Source of the DNA: Hypomesus transpacificus
Taxonomy: Eukaryota; Chordata; Actinopteri; Osmeriformes; Osmeridae
Direction of reading: 5' to 3'
Length of the DNA: 64,000 nucleotides
Assembly: GCF_021917145.1 (NCBI RefSeq)
Contig: NC_061074.1
Location: forward strand, 8,415,882-8,479,881
Shown: positions 24,471-40,582 of the stretch, one piece after another
Numbering within the stretch: position 1 is the stretch's first letter
Layout of the letters: each line of letters starts with the position of its first letter
Program-made: the position numbers and the translations under genes
Notes under the pieces: generated by a model
Seen by the model: only the letters and a program-made list of their open reading frames with translations
Told to the model about the DNA's origin: nothing
Database searches by the model: none

Positions 24471-27400
24471 GGAACCTTTCCACTTAAGCGCGCAGTCTCC
24501 TTCTGTTCCGCCCCCAGCATAACTAACACCCCACCACGTCCCTACACACGCGTTCTCACTCTGCCCTCTCTTGTCCAGACCAAAGTTACTGCTCGCCAGG
24601 ATGACGTCACCTGGACGTGTCCCTGATCAGCTCTGAATGGACGCCCCTGGAAAAGTCGTAAAGGACTGAATGTTCCCCTGGAAACGCGTCAAGGGCAAAT
24701 GGTAAACGCCAGCCTGGGCCCCCGAAAAGAAAAAAGGGAAAAAGAATTGAAAAGCCCTCAGAAAATGCCTTTGGTTGCTTCTCCACTTTAAATTGCTCTG
24801 TCACTCTGTTTCCCCCTTTCCCCTTGTCGCCATGCTCATATCTCTCTCTTCCTTCTCTTATTTCACCCTCCCCCTCCCCCCTCCCCCCTTCCCCTCCCCT
24901 TCCCTCCTCTCCACTCCGTTCTCTCCTGCTGTATCCAGATCCTCTGTGGGTACCAGTCTTTGTGTGAAACACCCCCACATCTCTCTCTCTCTCTCTCTCT
25001 GTGTTCTCACCCTCTCTGAGTCCTCTGCAGGCAGACTCTGCGGAGCGGCAATTATTCTTAATCTGGCTCCATTAACTTAGCCCCCCTCCACTCCTTGGCT
25101 CAGGGTATTAATCACTTTAATAGCCAGAGAGTGTGAGCTCCCCCCCTCACACACACAGTGCCCCCCCCCCCTTCACATCAGGGCCTGAAGGCTTCAGCTC
25201 CAGCTCTTGCTTCAGTGAAGCTCTTGCTTTGTTCATCTAATCCCTTTAAACGTCCACTTCTGCTTTTATTTTATTATTTACTGATACTTCCTCGGTCATC
25301 AAAAAATTCACGGTTTCAGAAATCCGGTGTGTGTGCGCGCGCGGGATGTGTGCAGCTATGTGGAAGCGTAGGGGTCGTTTTTGTTTGCTGCTCAGTGTGA
25401 TTAGTGGCTGTTCCACTGTCCCTATCACATCACTAATGAGATGCTATTTCAGTTCAACGTGAGGTTAATGAATTAAGGAAAGGAAGTTGGAAAAGTTGCT
25501 GCGTCGGGGAAAAAGCCTACCTCCATACATACAGAGCCCGATGAACTGGTGAGTGCAGAGGAGAGGTTGTGTAACGGTGTCTTTTGCAGACCTCAGCTAA
25601 TGGAATACTCTCCCCTTCTGCTACTCTGAAGTATGTTGCATCATCTGATCAGCCACTGATTGTGTGATTCATTCGGGCTTCCACTGTTCTAATGGGATTA
25701 TGAAACAGACATCTCCACAGTGGGTGGATTAACGGGTGGATGTGTGCATAGACTGTGTGTGTGTGTCTGCGTGTGTGAGGTTGCGTGTTGTGAGTGTGTA
25801 TTTGCTTGAGGACATGAATCACTCTTGGCCAGCTGCCTCAAGGGTTACCCCCCCTCCCCCCTCCTGGCCCCTGTGACACCCTGTGCCAACTCGGACAGAA
25901 AACAAGCCCACTGCCTTTCTGCGATGACTCGTGTGAGCTCACCTCGGCGGGTCACGTGACCGAGGCACGGATCGACTCTGCTCTGCTCATGCTGCCAGGT
26001 TCACAATCTCTCAGGCCAAGAAAATGAGGCCGAGCGCCAAGGAGGTGGAGAGCGAGGGATGAGAAGGTGTCTCTCTGGAACTTCAAGTCCATTTCAGAAG
26101 CAGAGGCTCTTGAAGGAGCTCAACCGATGGAAAGTGTTTGGGCACAGGAGAGAGAGCCTGACAGTGATGAAGATGGGGATGTTACTCACTGTGTGGTCAC
26201 TTTCCTGTCACCCATCATCTCTCACTCTCTGCCTCTCGCTCAATCATTCTCTCTCCCCATCCCACTTTGTCACCGCCTTCCTCTCTTCTCTCCTGTCCCA
26301 TACCTTAACCTTCATTTCTCCTTCGCTCATTCACTTTCTCTACCTCGAGTGTTGACCAGTTTCATCCCTCCATCCCCCACCAGTATGATGTCATTTCTCC
26401 CAGACAACTCTCCTCCTATCTGTTCCATCCTTCCATTCCTCTCACAGCTCACTATGTAATCAATTTACTGGTACATTAGTCTCTCGTAGGAATACTGCTC
26501 TTCTTTTTTCCTTCCTTCCTTCCTCTCTCACAACATTTCTATCCGTCACTCCCCTTTGGCATTTGCGAAGCCTAACACGTCCAAAACCATACTGTCAACA
26601 TGTACAGTTTTATGAATACTTGTTTAGGTGTCTCCCAACATTCCTTTACAAAATGAAATGGATCCCACTGTTTGTCCTACTGTACATGTGTGTCTGTGTG
26701 TGTGTCAGTGTGTGTGTGTGTGTTGGTGTGTGTGTGTCGGTGTGTGTGTGTGTGTGCAGCTGCAGAAGCTATGTGTAGATACCGTGAGAGAGATGAGCAG
26801 GGCTTCTCTACATTCTGATTGTCCTTTTATCCTGCTACTGTTCCTTTCCTTACGTAAGATAAATAATTCAGCTCTCCTGAGGCGATGAACGGAGAGTGAG
26901 AGAACTTTCTTGGAAAATGAAAGAGTGATGAGCCCTGACTTTCTCTGCACATCTCGCCTTTTCCAGGGGCAACAGTAGACAAAAGCAGAGTTTTCTTCCA
27001 CAGTGATGAATGTCCTCCAGCAACACTGCAGCATACACAAATCACCCCGAGCGAGCGTGTTTAGCAGAGAAAGGAGATTCAATCGCGGCGTTGCTCTTTT
27101 TGCTCTAAGTATTTGGCACTTTACCAGAATCTTATCATCCCTCGTTTGATTACAAGGATGACAGATGGCGTGTCTGACCTCCTGTCGGTGGATGCCTTGT
27201 TGGCCACTGAACAATTCAGTTCAACATGGTGAACCATCACATTGTGAAGCAGAGCAAATTGTGTGTCTTTTGGCATTGAGAAGAAGTGGAATATTTTACT
27301 AGGCCTGTTGCAGATGGGAGCCATTGTAATCAACAGTTGTGTATGATGCAATTTCAACATTCTGCAACGCTAATAACAACACGTCTTTCTGCTAGTCATA

Positions 27401-28218
27401 GTGAAGTTTTGGAATTCTCTCTCTCTCTCCGTCTCTTAATTTATCTCCCTCTTTCATATGCACTCTCACCTCAGTTTCTCTCTTTCTCTCATTGTCTCTC
27501 TCTCTCTCCCTCTCTCCCGTGTCCTGTCTGGCTGTCAGCGCTGTCAGCTGAGCAGGCCGTTTGTGGACTGAAGTTGCTGGCTCTGCCCTCCCAGGGAGGC
27601 AGAGTTCACCCTGAATCTGAAGACATGCTGCACTGGGCTATATCTTTACAGGAAACTCTCTCTCTCTTTCACTCTCTCTATGCTCTGCAGGTTTGCTGTG
27701 ATTGTACCTCGTTTGCCCCGCTCAATGTAGCTTAATAAGTCAGAGACCATATGGATGTGGTGCTGTAGCAGAACATCTTATTTGAGGTGCACAGCTAAAG
27801 GTTCTTTCCATGTCACTTCCTGATATGACCAGGTCTTCAGCCAGGCTTTTTCCTAGAAATGACACTCCATTCTCCATTGACTCCTCGCACAAAATGCGAG
27901 GTCACGACTTCACTTTTCAAGCTGATCAAGTTCAACTGATAGACAACCGGTTTTAAAGTGGGATGCAGCTTTTGTATAGAATGGACAACTCTTTAGGGAT
28001 ATAAGAGGATTAATTCCCCTCCCTGCAAAGTTCTCATGGATTAGGCTGAGCCTTAAAATATGTGCCCATCAAAGTGTTCATAGCAAGAGGCTTGGTCCTC
28101 GTCACGACACACGCACTCTGGGAGATGTGTCGGGGAATACCAAAAGAATGTGCAGCTTCGACATGTGTGGACAGAGAACACAGACGTGCTGATACATTGA
28201 GCAGCCCCTGTGGGCTAA

Positions 28219-28640
28219 CCTGGTTCAGGACGGTTGAATGCTGATGTGCGTGTGTGTGTGTGTGTATCTTGGTTCAGGACGGGTGAATGCTGATGTGTGT
28301 GTGTGTGTATCTTGGTTCAGGACGGGTGAATACTGATGTGTGTGTGTGTGTATCTTGGTTCAGTACGGGTGAATGCTGATGTGTGTGTGTGTATCTCGGT
28401 TCAGGACAGGTGAATGCTGATGTGTGTGTGTGTATCTTGGTTCAGGACGGGTGAATGCTGATGTGTGTGTGTGTATCTTGGTTCAGTACGGGTGAATGCT
28501 GATGTGTGTGTGTGTGTATCTTGGTTCAGGACGGGTGAATGTTGATGTGTGTGTGTGTGTGTGTGTGTATCTTGGTTCAGGACGGGTGAATGCTGATGTG
28601 TGTGTGTGTGAATCTTGGTTCAGTACGGGTGAATGCGTGT
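28219..28640. repeat. GT-spaced minisatellite, ten copies
   Basis: Ten copies of the core GGTTCAGGACGGGTGAATG, followed by CTGATG and then a (GT)n stretch and TATCTT. The period is about 41-57 bp because the GT length varies. Copies 4, 7 and 10 carry CAGTACGGG in place of CAGGACGGG. Confidence 0.9.
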
Positions 28641-29029
28641 CAGCCCATGCAAGGCACTGTGATGACGTGTGTCATAGATTGTTGCTAGGTGTCTGACTCC
28701 CGTCAGCACTGTGTCAGGTCAGTCATCAAGACACGTCACACCATGATCACCGGAAATAGAAACAAATGTGGATCGGGTGACCTTTGACCTGACGAGTCCC
28801 GTTCCAGATCAAGATGTGCAGCGTGGAGAATTCGAGGTCTGCTCCCTCTTTCACACACAACACCTCGCACCTCACACAAGAACCGCAAGCTCAGTAACGT
28901 GACATCTTAACATCTTAGCACTTGCACTAACGCAAGTAAGATTGCATTGCCTGTCTTTGTCGTCGATGGGCACCAAGCACTCAATACTCTTGAGCGGATT
29001 CTTGAGCGGATCACAGCTCTCCTTCAACC

Positions 29030-29165
29030 CCTCCCCCCCCCCCCCCCCACCTCATCTCTACCCCCCTCCCTGCTGGTCCCAAGTCCCCTTCCCCCAGCTG
29101 GTCCAGGAGGGGGATGCTCTGAGGGGCGGGGGCGGGGGCGGTGGCGGGGGCGGTGGTGTATTGAT
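29030..29165. repeat. Poly-C and GGGGCG/GGCGGG repeat
   Basis: A C-run at about 29033-29049, then (GGGGGC)n-like units at 29125-29155. Low complexity; apparent frames are artefacts. Confidence 0.8.
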
Positions 29166-30071
29166 CCCAGCTCCTGCGATGGAGTGGCCCCAACTGCTGT
29201 CACTGACGACACAAGACAAATGGAGAGCCTCTGAAGGGCAGGCCCCCGCCATGCTGACTGGCTGGAGAGAAAAACAAAACAGACAAACAGGAAGCAGCGG
29301 GGTTGGGGGGGGGGGGCACGCCACCTCATTAAATACTCAGTGTAAGCCCTGTGGATTTCATTGATTGCCAACGTCCAGCTACATCTCAGGATTTAGCCCC
29401 GTCAGTCTTCCTCCCCAGGGAGGTACACATGTTGGTGGAATAAGCACAGTAAAAGAAAAAGGGACAGAGCTGAATCAGAGCTGCTCCGTTTGTAGTGTTT
29501 GTTAACGTCAACACTGTGGGTAAAAGCGGTGTAAGTGGGTCACAGGGCGAGGTGGTCAGGAGAGCGCTAACCGAGGCACCAGCCTTGTGTCTGGAGCAGC
29601 AACAACACAGCTCTCAACTTCTCTTTCATGCGCTGCATAAACCGCCGGCCCCATTTCCCTTTGTAGTCGTTTTCCCTCTTTGTCTCTGCATTTCCTGGCC
29701 AAGAGTCACTGTTTTTTCTCCCATTCTCCCTCTCTCTCATTGTCCTCTACACCTAGAATGTTCCACAGAGCTGGAACACTTCAAGGGCATTTCTGTTTTG
29801 GCTTGACCAGAGGTTCAGCTGCTCCCAGCTACAAGCGGTGCTCACGCTCCGACAGGCTCTAGGACCCTGCGACGGAATCCTGATAAGGTGGCACAAGATG
29901 AGAAAAGGCAAAAAGAGAGAGGGGGGAGAGAAAGAGCGACGCGGAGGAGGAGGGAGAGGAAGAGAAAGAGGAGCACACACAAAAGAGAGAGATGGAGAGC
30001 TGCTGCACTCTAGTTTGAAAGTCGCTGAAAAGGCTGAGTCTTAAAGAAGAAACTTGAGACAGCCTCGGTGG

Positions 30072-30079
30072 TATAAATA
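30072..30079 (+). promoter_or_regulatory. Candidate TATA box (TATAAATA), possibly for tmem91
   Basis: TATAAATA is set in GC-richer flanks (CGGTGG before, CACCGCC after), which would put initiation near 30100. About 490 nt downstream, CAG then GTAAGA at 30589/30590 is a good splice donor. Together they would make a first noncoding exon of about 30100-30589. The next gene on this strand is tmem91, whose start-codon exon has an acceptor at 36931-36932. Inference only. Confidence 0.35.
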
Positions 30080-30099
30080 CACCGCCGTGCATGGATTAA

Positions 30100-30301
30100 A
30101 CAACACCTGCTCAAGGGGAAGGGGACCGAGACGGAATCAGAGAACACTGAGAGGGGTCACCGAGGACTGGGGAGAAGGCACACGCACCTCGTCACACGTG
30201 GGAACACAAGGCTCGGGAGTGATCTCTTTCTGTTTCGACCAAAACCGACATAGGACATCCACTCTGACTCACACACTCATCCACACTTAACAATCGCATC
30301 C

Positions 30302-30354
<53 letters not shown>

Positions 30355-30589
30355 TTCTGACACTCACACACTCACACACACGGGGACCACATGCCTGAAC
30401 TGCACATGCCCACTCTATAATGAGTCGCCCCTCAGCCTGCCTCTGCAGCTGGAACACGGGAGCCTTGGATGGTTGAAAGTGACCCGCTGAGATCCAGCTC
30501 TCCAGCCCTCAGCCCCCCCTCTGCTCCGCCATCAGACCAGGGGGACATTGAGTGGAGCAGGATTCACAGAGGAACCGCCACAGAGGCAG
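30100..30589 (+). other. tmem91: Candidate noncoding first exon of tmem91
   Basis: It runs from the expected start site below the TATA box to a donor of CAG/GTAAGA type. It includes a (TC)n microsatellite at 30301-30350. There is no long coding frame. Linking it to tmem91 would need a 6.3-kb intron to the acceptor at 36932. No transcript evidence. Confidence 0.25.
30301..30350. repeat. (TC)n microsatellite
   Basis: About 24 CT dinucleotides. Confidence 0.95.
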
Positions 30590-33383
30590 GTAAGAACACC
30601 TGAAGCAGGAAGAGAGACATACAGAGAGAGAGAAAGAGAAAGAGAGTTTCTGTTTCCATTTGATCCTGAATTGCACTGGATTGGAAATAACTGAGTTAGA
30701 AAATCCAGAATGTCATTCTCTTGGCGTGAAATTGTTCCGCGTGGGCTTGTTTGCGCTGAGGACTTCTGTCTGTAGAAGATGTTTAAGATCTTTGTGGCAT
30801 TTCCCACCCACAGCTGTTCAATGTCGTTGTTTGTGTTGCGTGGGTTAGGAGTGTTTTGGACAGCCCGGGCTAAGGCAGTGACACAGCAAGGTGTTTAAAG
30901 CTGTGAAAACACCTATGGGAGAACACATCTTTAATCATAATCTCCTGATAAGAAACTTTACCTTCACCGTATATTATGATTCGTCTAAGTCTTTCATTTA
31001 AAACTGTCCATTTGGGGTTCAGCTTAATTAATGATCAGGTCAGCATTTGGTTGATTGAGCTGGGGGACTATCCTCAGAGCACGGCGCTTGATCCCTGTGA
31101 GATAAACAGTCCCATGGCTTGTTTTCCGTAGCCTCTGGGTCATTTCCATCACGTACGGAACAGTAATCTTGTCCTCGTCCTTCCGTGAACCATCACAGAT
31201 GCACAATTCTAACATCATCACGCGTTGGCATTCAGTTGTGATGCCTTCTCAGGGAATGGCATGTGGGACACAACGAAAGGTTTCCTCCGTAAAGAGGAAC
31301 ATTGCCAACAAAGCGGAAAAACCCAAACGTTTTGTCCAGCCCCCCCCCCCCCACCACCCCCACACCCCCACACAACCACACACCCACACACCCACCCCCG
31401 CTCTGTGCACCTGCTGTGGTTGTCTGAGTCCGGCTGCTGGATGGAAGGAGGGGTCCCTCTGCTACATGTAGGTCACAGCCAATTAGCAGCTGTCTACTAA
31501 CCCCCCTGTGGAAGAGGAAGGATGATGAAGAGGTTGTGTAATATGGGAGCACTCATGTTGATACCTGTGAGAGATAACCTGCACACACACACACACACAC
31601 ACAAACATTCAGACAGATGAGTGAACATAGATATTCACACACATGCATGCTCACAGACAAACACACACGCATGCATATCATGTGTTTATACCTTCCACCA
31701 TGCAGGAAATAAATTACCAGTAGGTTAAAAACTACAAGCCTGCATGTGCTCATTAACAAGAGCAGAAAACATTGAATACGCTGCGTTCAGTACATTTACA
31801 ATGTCCGTAATAATTGTCTGTTACAGACTGCACACCACTGACTCTATTCCCCTGTTTTCAGGCTGAAAGCAACATTTAATTCATGCACACAATTTGTACA
31901 CACACAGACACACATGCTTAGAGGAATGTCCCAAACACAAGCACAGCAGCTGCAAGGGAACAGAGCATTGAAGCGCAACTAGCACACACAATACACACAC
32001 AGGACATAAACATGTACAGACACATGGTACACACACACACACACAGAGAACACTTCTGCGCCATATGCCCCCTTTTCTCTCTCTGCTTCACAGAAAGAAC
32101 AAAGTAAATCTCAAACCCCTGATCTCATTAGCATGATGCGTTCAAATGGCCACAGTAAGTACACCAGAACATGCTGACTCTACACACACACACACACACA
32201 CATGCACTGGCACAGTCTAGCTGTAATCATGTGTGTATGTGTGCGTGTGCAAAGCCTAGAGTGGGCTGCACAGAGGCCTGATTACAGCCATGAGCTCGTC
32301 ACCTCATTCACACATCCACCACTGGGGATTTACTAAGGGAGAAAAAACCTCCATCCTGTATCGTGACCATCTCGTTGTATTCGAATGGAATTCAGGAGGA
32401 ATGACACATCCTCTCTGCTCTGCTAATGTGACAGCGGAAAGCTCCACTGGAAGGCAGAAAGGGCTGTGCTGGAATGATGAAGTCATAAGTTATCCAGTAA
32501 AGCAGTGGAACATTGAAATGGTAAATGAGCTGCTGGTTCATTTATCCTGCTGTGAATACACAATTCTTTGCTGAATGTGTTTCCATAGGAACGTGGTTTT
32601 GCAGTGGGATTCAGAGCTATGCAGCACACACAGTTTTTCCTGCAGTATCTTACACCCCCCCCCCCCACACACACACACACCCTCCCTGCACATCCAGTCC
32701 AATGTATGGCTCATTCAAATGGGATAAGGGCATGTGAAATCAATACATGTATCGCAGCTTCTACGCAGGTCACATTTAGCTATTCAGCCCCCTCTGCTTG
32801 TGCTATCATCAGCCCTCCATCAGTTTTATACATCGTGTCTTTTATGGAAGCTTGGGGACATTTATTGCACACCACCCCCGCAACCTTCCCAAACTTGCAC
32901 CCCCCACCCGCACCCCACGTACGACTGGACCACAGTATCGTTGCTTGTACAGAATGTTCCCTCTGTGTGAGGCTCCAAGCTTCATCTACTCTGATAAATT
33001 ACTGTAATTACTTCTCCTACTGAGCGTGGGAGGGTGTTTGTGTGTATATTTTCGTGTGCGTGCGTGTCAATGTGTGAGGAAGGATGGATGTGTGTGTGTG
33101 TACTTGATTGTGTATGTGTGTGTTTGTGTGTGTGTGAGAAAGTGCATGTATTCATATGTATACTTGCATGTGAGTGAGCGTAAGGGCAGGCGTGTCTCTC
33201 AGTGTGCTGGAGAAACGTACAGGATATTCATTCGAGAACATCCTCTTCCTTTTGTAACGTTGAGAACTCGTCATTGTAATGGAAGTTTAAAAAACGAGCA
33301 GTTGGAGCTGAAAGACAGATGCAGGGGTGAGAGAACAAAAGTGAGTGATGGAGGAGTCGAGGAGTCAAATAAAAGGAAAGACG

Positions 33384-33427
<44 letters not shown>

Positions 33428-36400
33428 GGATGAAACAGAAGGAGAGGGGGAAGCGGGGAGAGACGGGGGAGGGAGAGGAAGCTGTGTAAAAGCGTTGTGG
33501 TGATTTGCAGCGCCGTCCTTGCAGTCTTCCCTGCACCTGACTGGATGTTTTATGTGTGTAGCAGAATCAGAGAGGGAGGCGGCTTATAATACAGCTGACC
33601 GAGGTGTTTTTATGGTGGCAAGGCAGGGGGGAGGGGGCCGCAATAAAGCTGAGTGCATCCCTCCTGAAAACCATCCTTGGGGGGGGGGGCAGGAGGGGGG
33701 GGAAAAGGTGTACATGCGTGTGCGTGTGTTTTTTTGTGTGTGTGCACACATGTGGCAATGTTTGCACCTGCTTGTTTGCATGTGTGTGAGCGTGGGATGG
33801 GAGAATGTGTGTGTGTGTGTGTGTGTGTGCGGGGGATGGGGTGCTTTGATGTGTGGATGGGTGCGTATGTGTGAACCAAGGAAGCCACTCACAGTCAGAG
33901 ATGCCGCTGGAGTCAGAGAGCATGCTCTTGAATGATCACTGGGCCTTTTCAGTATTAGCAGGACTGTCCTTCCAGAAGGGAGGAGGAGGGAGGAGGAGGG
34001 AGGAAGGCATGAGATGAAGGGCGAGGAAGGGGGAGGTGGACAGGAAGGCACAGCAAAGCAATAATAGAGAGGACAGCAGCCCTCAGCACACTACCAGCGC
34101 ACAGCCAGGAATTATTCAGAGCGTCTCCGAGCTGTGCATCGGAGCGTGGTACGACAACATACTAGATTCAATGCATTGAGGCACTTTGTGTGCAGCAGAT
34201 GGAATTCTTACTGATTAGCCAACACAGAGATCTAAATATACATTATGTGTTCTTGTTTTAATGTAACAGCACGGCAGCTTCCTCGCCAACATCAGCTGCA
34301 TTTTCCTCATTCAGTGCTGGGCAGATTGCTGCATTGGAAAGCATTTTTAAATTCAGATTTGAGTGAAAGAAAATGCATTAATTCCAATTGATTAGGTCTT
34401 TCAAGTAATTGTTTTAATCAATTCTATTGTTGCAATTAAACCATCTGAGTCACTTACCGTGGATTAGTCAGCGTTCGTCTCAGTTGCATACAGTGTCTAA
34501 ATAATTCAAAGACAGCCGTGTAATTCTGACTTAAACTGTCACATCCAGACTATCTCTCTTTGCTTCCCCGCTGTTGCCTGAAGGCTTGCGGATTTCCTTT
34601 AGAACCTTCTCTCAGCACATTTCTGCACTACAATCACTTTATCCTCCATATCTAAAAAGTAAGAATAGATTCCTGACAAGGAGGCCGAATAAACTGTCAC
34701 TCAAAGTTAAACTGTCAACATTTACAAAACTATCCAGAAGCTTCTCAAAATATTACAGTGATTATGAAGCATTATAAAAAGGTTGCGTTGTATAAGTATT
34801 GACTGAAAAACAAAGCAGCCCTGAGCAATGTCAGTGAGACCACGAGAAGCTGAGGTTTGGCTGAAGACTCACACTGCCTGGGGAAAGTCCTCACTTCCAA
34901 CTGAATTAGTTTAACATTTGTTTTATATAAGAACTCCATCACATGACTCTACAGCTGGACAAATGGCAGCATGTTGTTGTGAAGGAATTCAGTGCAAATC
35001 AGTGTCAGGAGACCAAAAACAGACTACATCCAAGACTTTAAGACTGATGACATTTTAGTTCCATTTAGATCCGACCATGAGTGAAGATTGATTAACTTGA
35101 CACCTAAACGACTGTTAGGGTTAGGGACGATGTTAAACTGGGCAGCTGAGCAGTGGTGTGTCCTGTGGGGTTTCATGGTGACTCAGCAGATCTCTGACAG
35201 CATCATGAACAGGCCTCTTCCTGAATCACGGCAGCAGACTATGAGTGCAGGATCGAGGCAAATCGCACGCCTGGAGGCCAGGTCAGATCCACTGGTCTGA
35301 GGACGAACTCTCGTCCTCACTCTAGGCTTTTGACTGAGAAAAGCAAGAAAAAAAATGAAATCATTTTCAATCAAAGGCAGAAGGCTGGACAGGAGCTAAA
35401 TATACAAAAGGTTTGTTTTGAAAAATGTTCTCCCTGAGGCAGAGTGGACATGGTTAAATGTATTTGGACAGGTACCCTAATCCTGAGAGCACTTGTAATG
35501 CGCATGACCCTGTTAGTATGCGTATGTGAGTGTGTGTGTGTCCTGTCTGTTTGTCTGTGTGTGTTTGTGTGTCGGTGTGTGTGCATGTGTATGTGTAAGC
35601 GATGTGTCACTAAGGCAGGATGACGCTGAGGAGACTTGATGTTATGTGTGACCTTGTTTTCTTTTGGCAGCAGCACTGCAGCGGGTCGGTGGAGGAAAGT
35701 GAGGCCGGCCACAGGACACTGCACCGCCCAACTTAACGCCTGTCCTGAATGAAAACCTCTGACGGCACACGGGGCGCATTAAAAATACATCGTCCCTCAG
35801 GAGCGCTACTGTCGCGAGCAGCAAACTCAGAGCACACATAAATCAATAGTGGAGGACACCGATTTCTTTATTATCACTTCCCTCAGCAACGAGCTAACAA
35901 CGGATACGTTCACAAACCGGCGGAGACGGACCAGTACACCCCTGCAATCCTTCTATGGATGCCAGGAGCCTTGTTGCTGTTTTAGATCGCCTAAAAATAT
36001 GCGCTTAAACTCTTAATTCAAGGCTGTTGTGAGTTGAAAACAGTGTCGAAATTTTCTTCCGTTTATCTGACTGACTTCCTTCAATCCTCTTTCTTCGGTT
36101 TGTTTAGGGCCTTGTTGTGCTGCGTTATCTGACTGCTGATGAGAACACTGAGACAAATTGACAGCAAGCTGCATGAAAACGCAAGCTTCACAATTATGTC
36201 TCTCCACAATGGTTACTGAACTGCCGAGTCGCTATTTATCGTTCCATCCAAACAAGTTTTATCTTTGAAATGAAAACATTGTTCGGACCATTGGTCATGA
36301 AACCATGATACTCTGTCAGGATGCATGCTTGATCCGCAATTGGTATAGACAGTTTGCTTGACGGGAACCCAAACTTAAAATCATTTTCCACAGCTTCTGT

Positions 36401-36930
36401 CCCATGTTAATCAGGACACTCAATCTTCGGAATTGACATATCTGGAACCCATGTGAGAGAAAGAACATTAGCATATTCATGAGCACAGACAGACTCAATC
36501 ATACGAAATGGGAGACAAGGACCCAGCCAGAAGCCATCACGGCCTGGAACAAATAGCTTCTGACATGTGAGGATAGGAGAATCTGCAGGAGAGCCTTGAG
36601 AGCTTAAATCTCCCATCGCGACCTCAGCATAACACGCAGAGCACACCAGAGCACAGCAGAGCAGAGTGGAAACCTGGCTAAGCCTGCCAGAGCTGGTCAC
36701 TTTCATTATGCCATGGTTGCAGCATGTGTCCTCAGGTCTGAGAACAAGGCCTGTAATAGGAGTCAAATTAAAGAATTGGATTAAAGATGGATTATCACTG
36801 TACTAAAGCCAGCAAAGCAGCCGCTTTCGCTTAAATCCGGGAAACGCACTTCTGGGAAAAGGCTCTGGGGGAATTGATTTCTGGATTGCTGACTGTGGAC
36901 GAGGCGGTCTCCTGTCCGGCCGCCGGTCAC
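30590..36930. other. Probable tmem91 upstream intron or intergenic DNA
   Basis: No gene is recognised. It contains CA/GT/GA microsatellites (for example 31582-31603, 33389-33424, 33809-33829), poly-C and poly-G runs, and unique AT-rich stretches. One of these (about 34200-34480) is rich in TAATTG/ATTAAT homeodomain-type motifs and might be a conserved enhancer. Confidence 0.5.
33389..33424. repeat. (GA)n microsatellite
   Basis: About 17 GA units. Confidence 0.95.
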
Positions 36931-36938
36931 AGAGAGAG

Positions 36939-40582
<3,644 letters not shown>

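Larger units (their letters stand above)
18939..30060. other. Gene-free, repeat-rich intergenic region
   Basis: No open frame here has both coding character and splice context. The left end will include the ppp1r13l 3' UTR; an AATAAA at 19798-19803 is one possible end, but it sits in or near repeats. The rest is a mix of dispersed fish repeat (19.08-19.74 kb), a LINE fragment (20.0-20.45 kb), many TC, CA, GT and poly-G/C tracts, several minisatellites and unique AT-rich stretches. Confidence 0.7.

Noticed and set aside
24158-24529. Arg/Glu-rich 123-codon minus-strand frame
   Set aside because: Translation of (GA)n repeats with GC-rich flanks; not a gene.
28219-28640. CRISPR-like array of direct repeats with spacers
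   Set aside because: The spacers are just (GT)n of variable length, and the host is a vertebrate; this is a minisatellite.
31169-31552. His/Pro/Thr-rich frames near the 31.3-kb poly-C/CACCC tract
   Set aside because: Low-complexity frames with no conserved motif or splice context.
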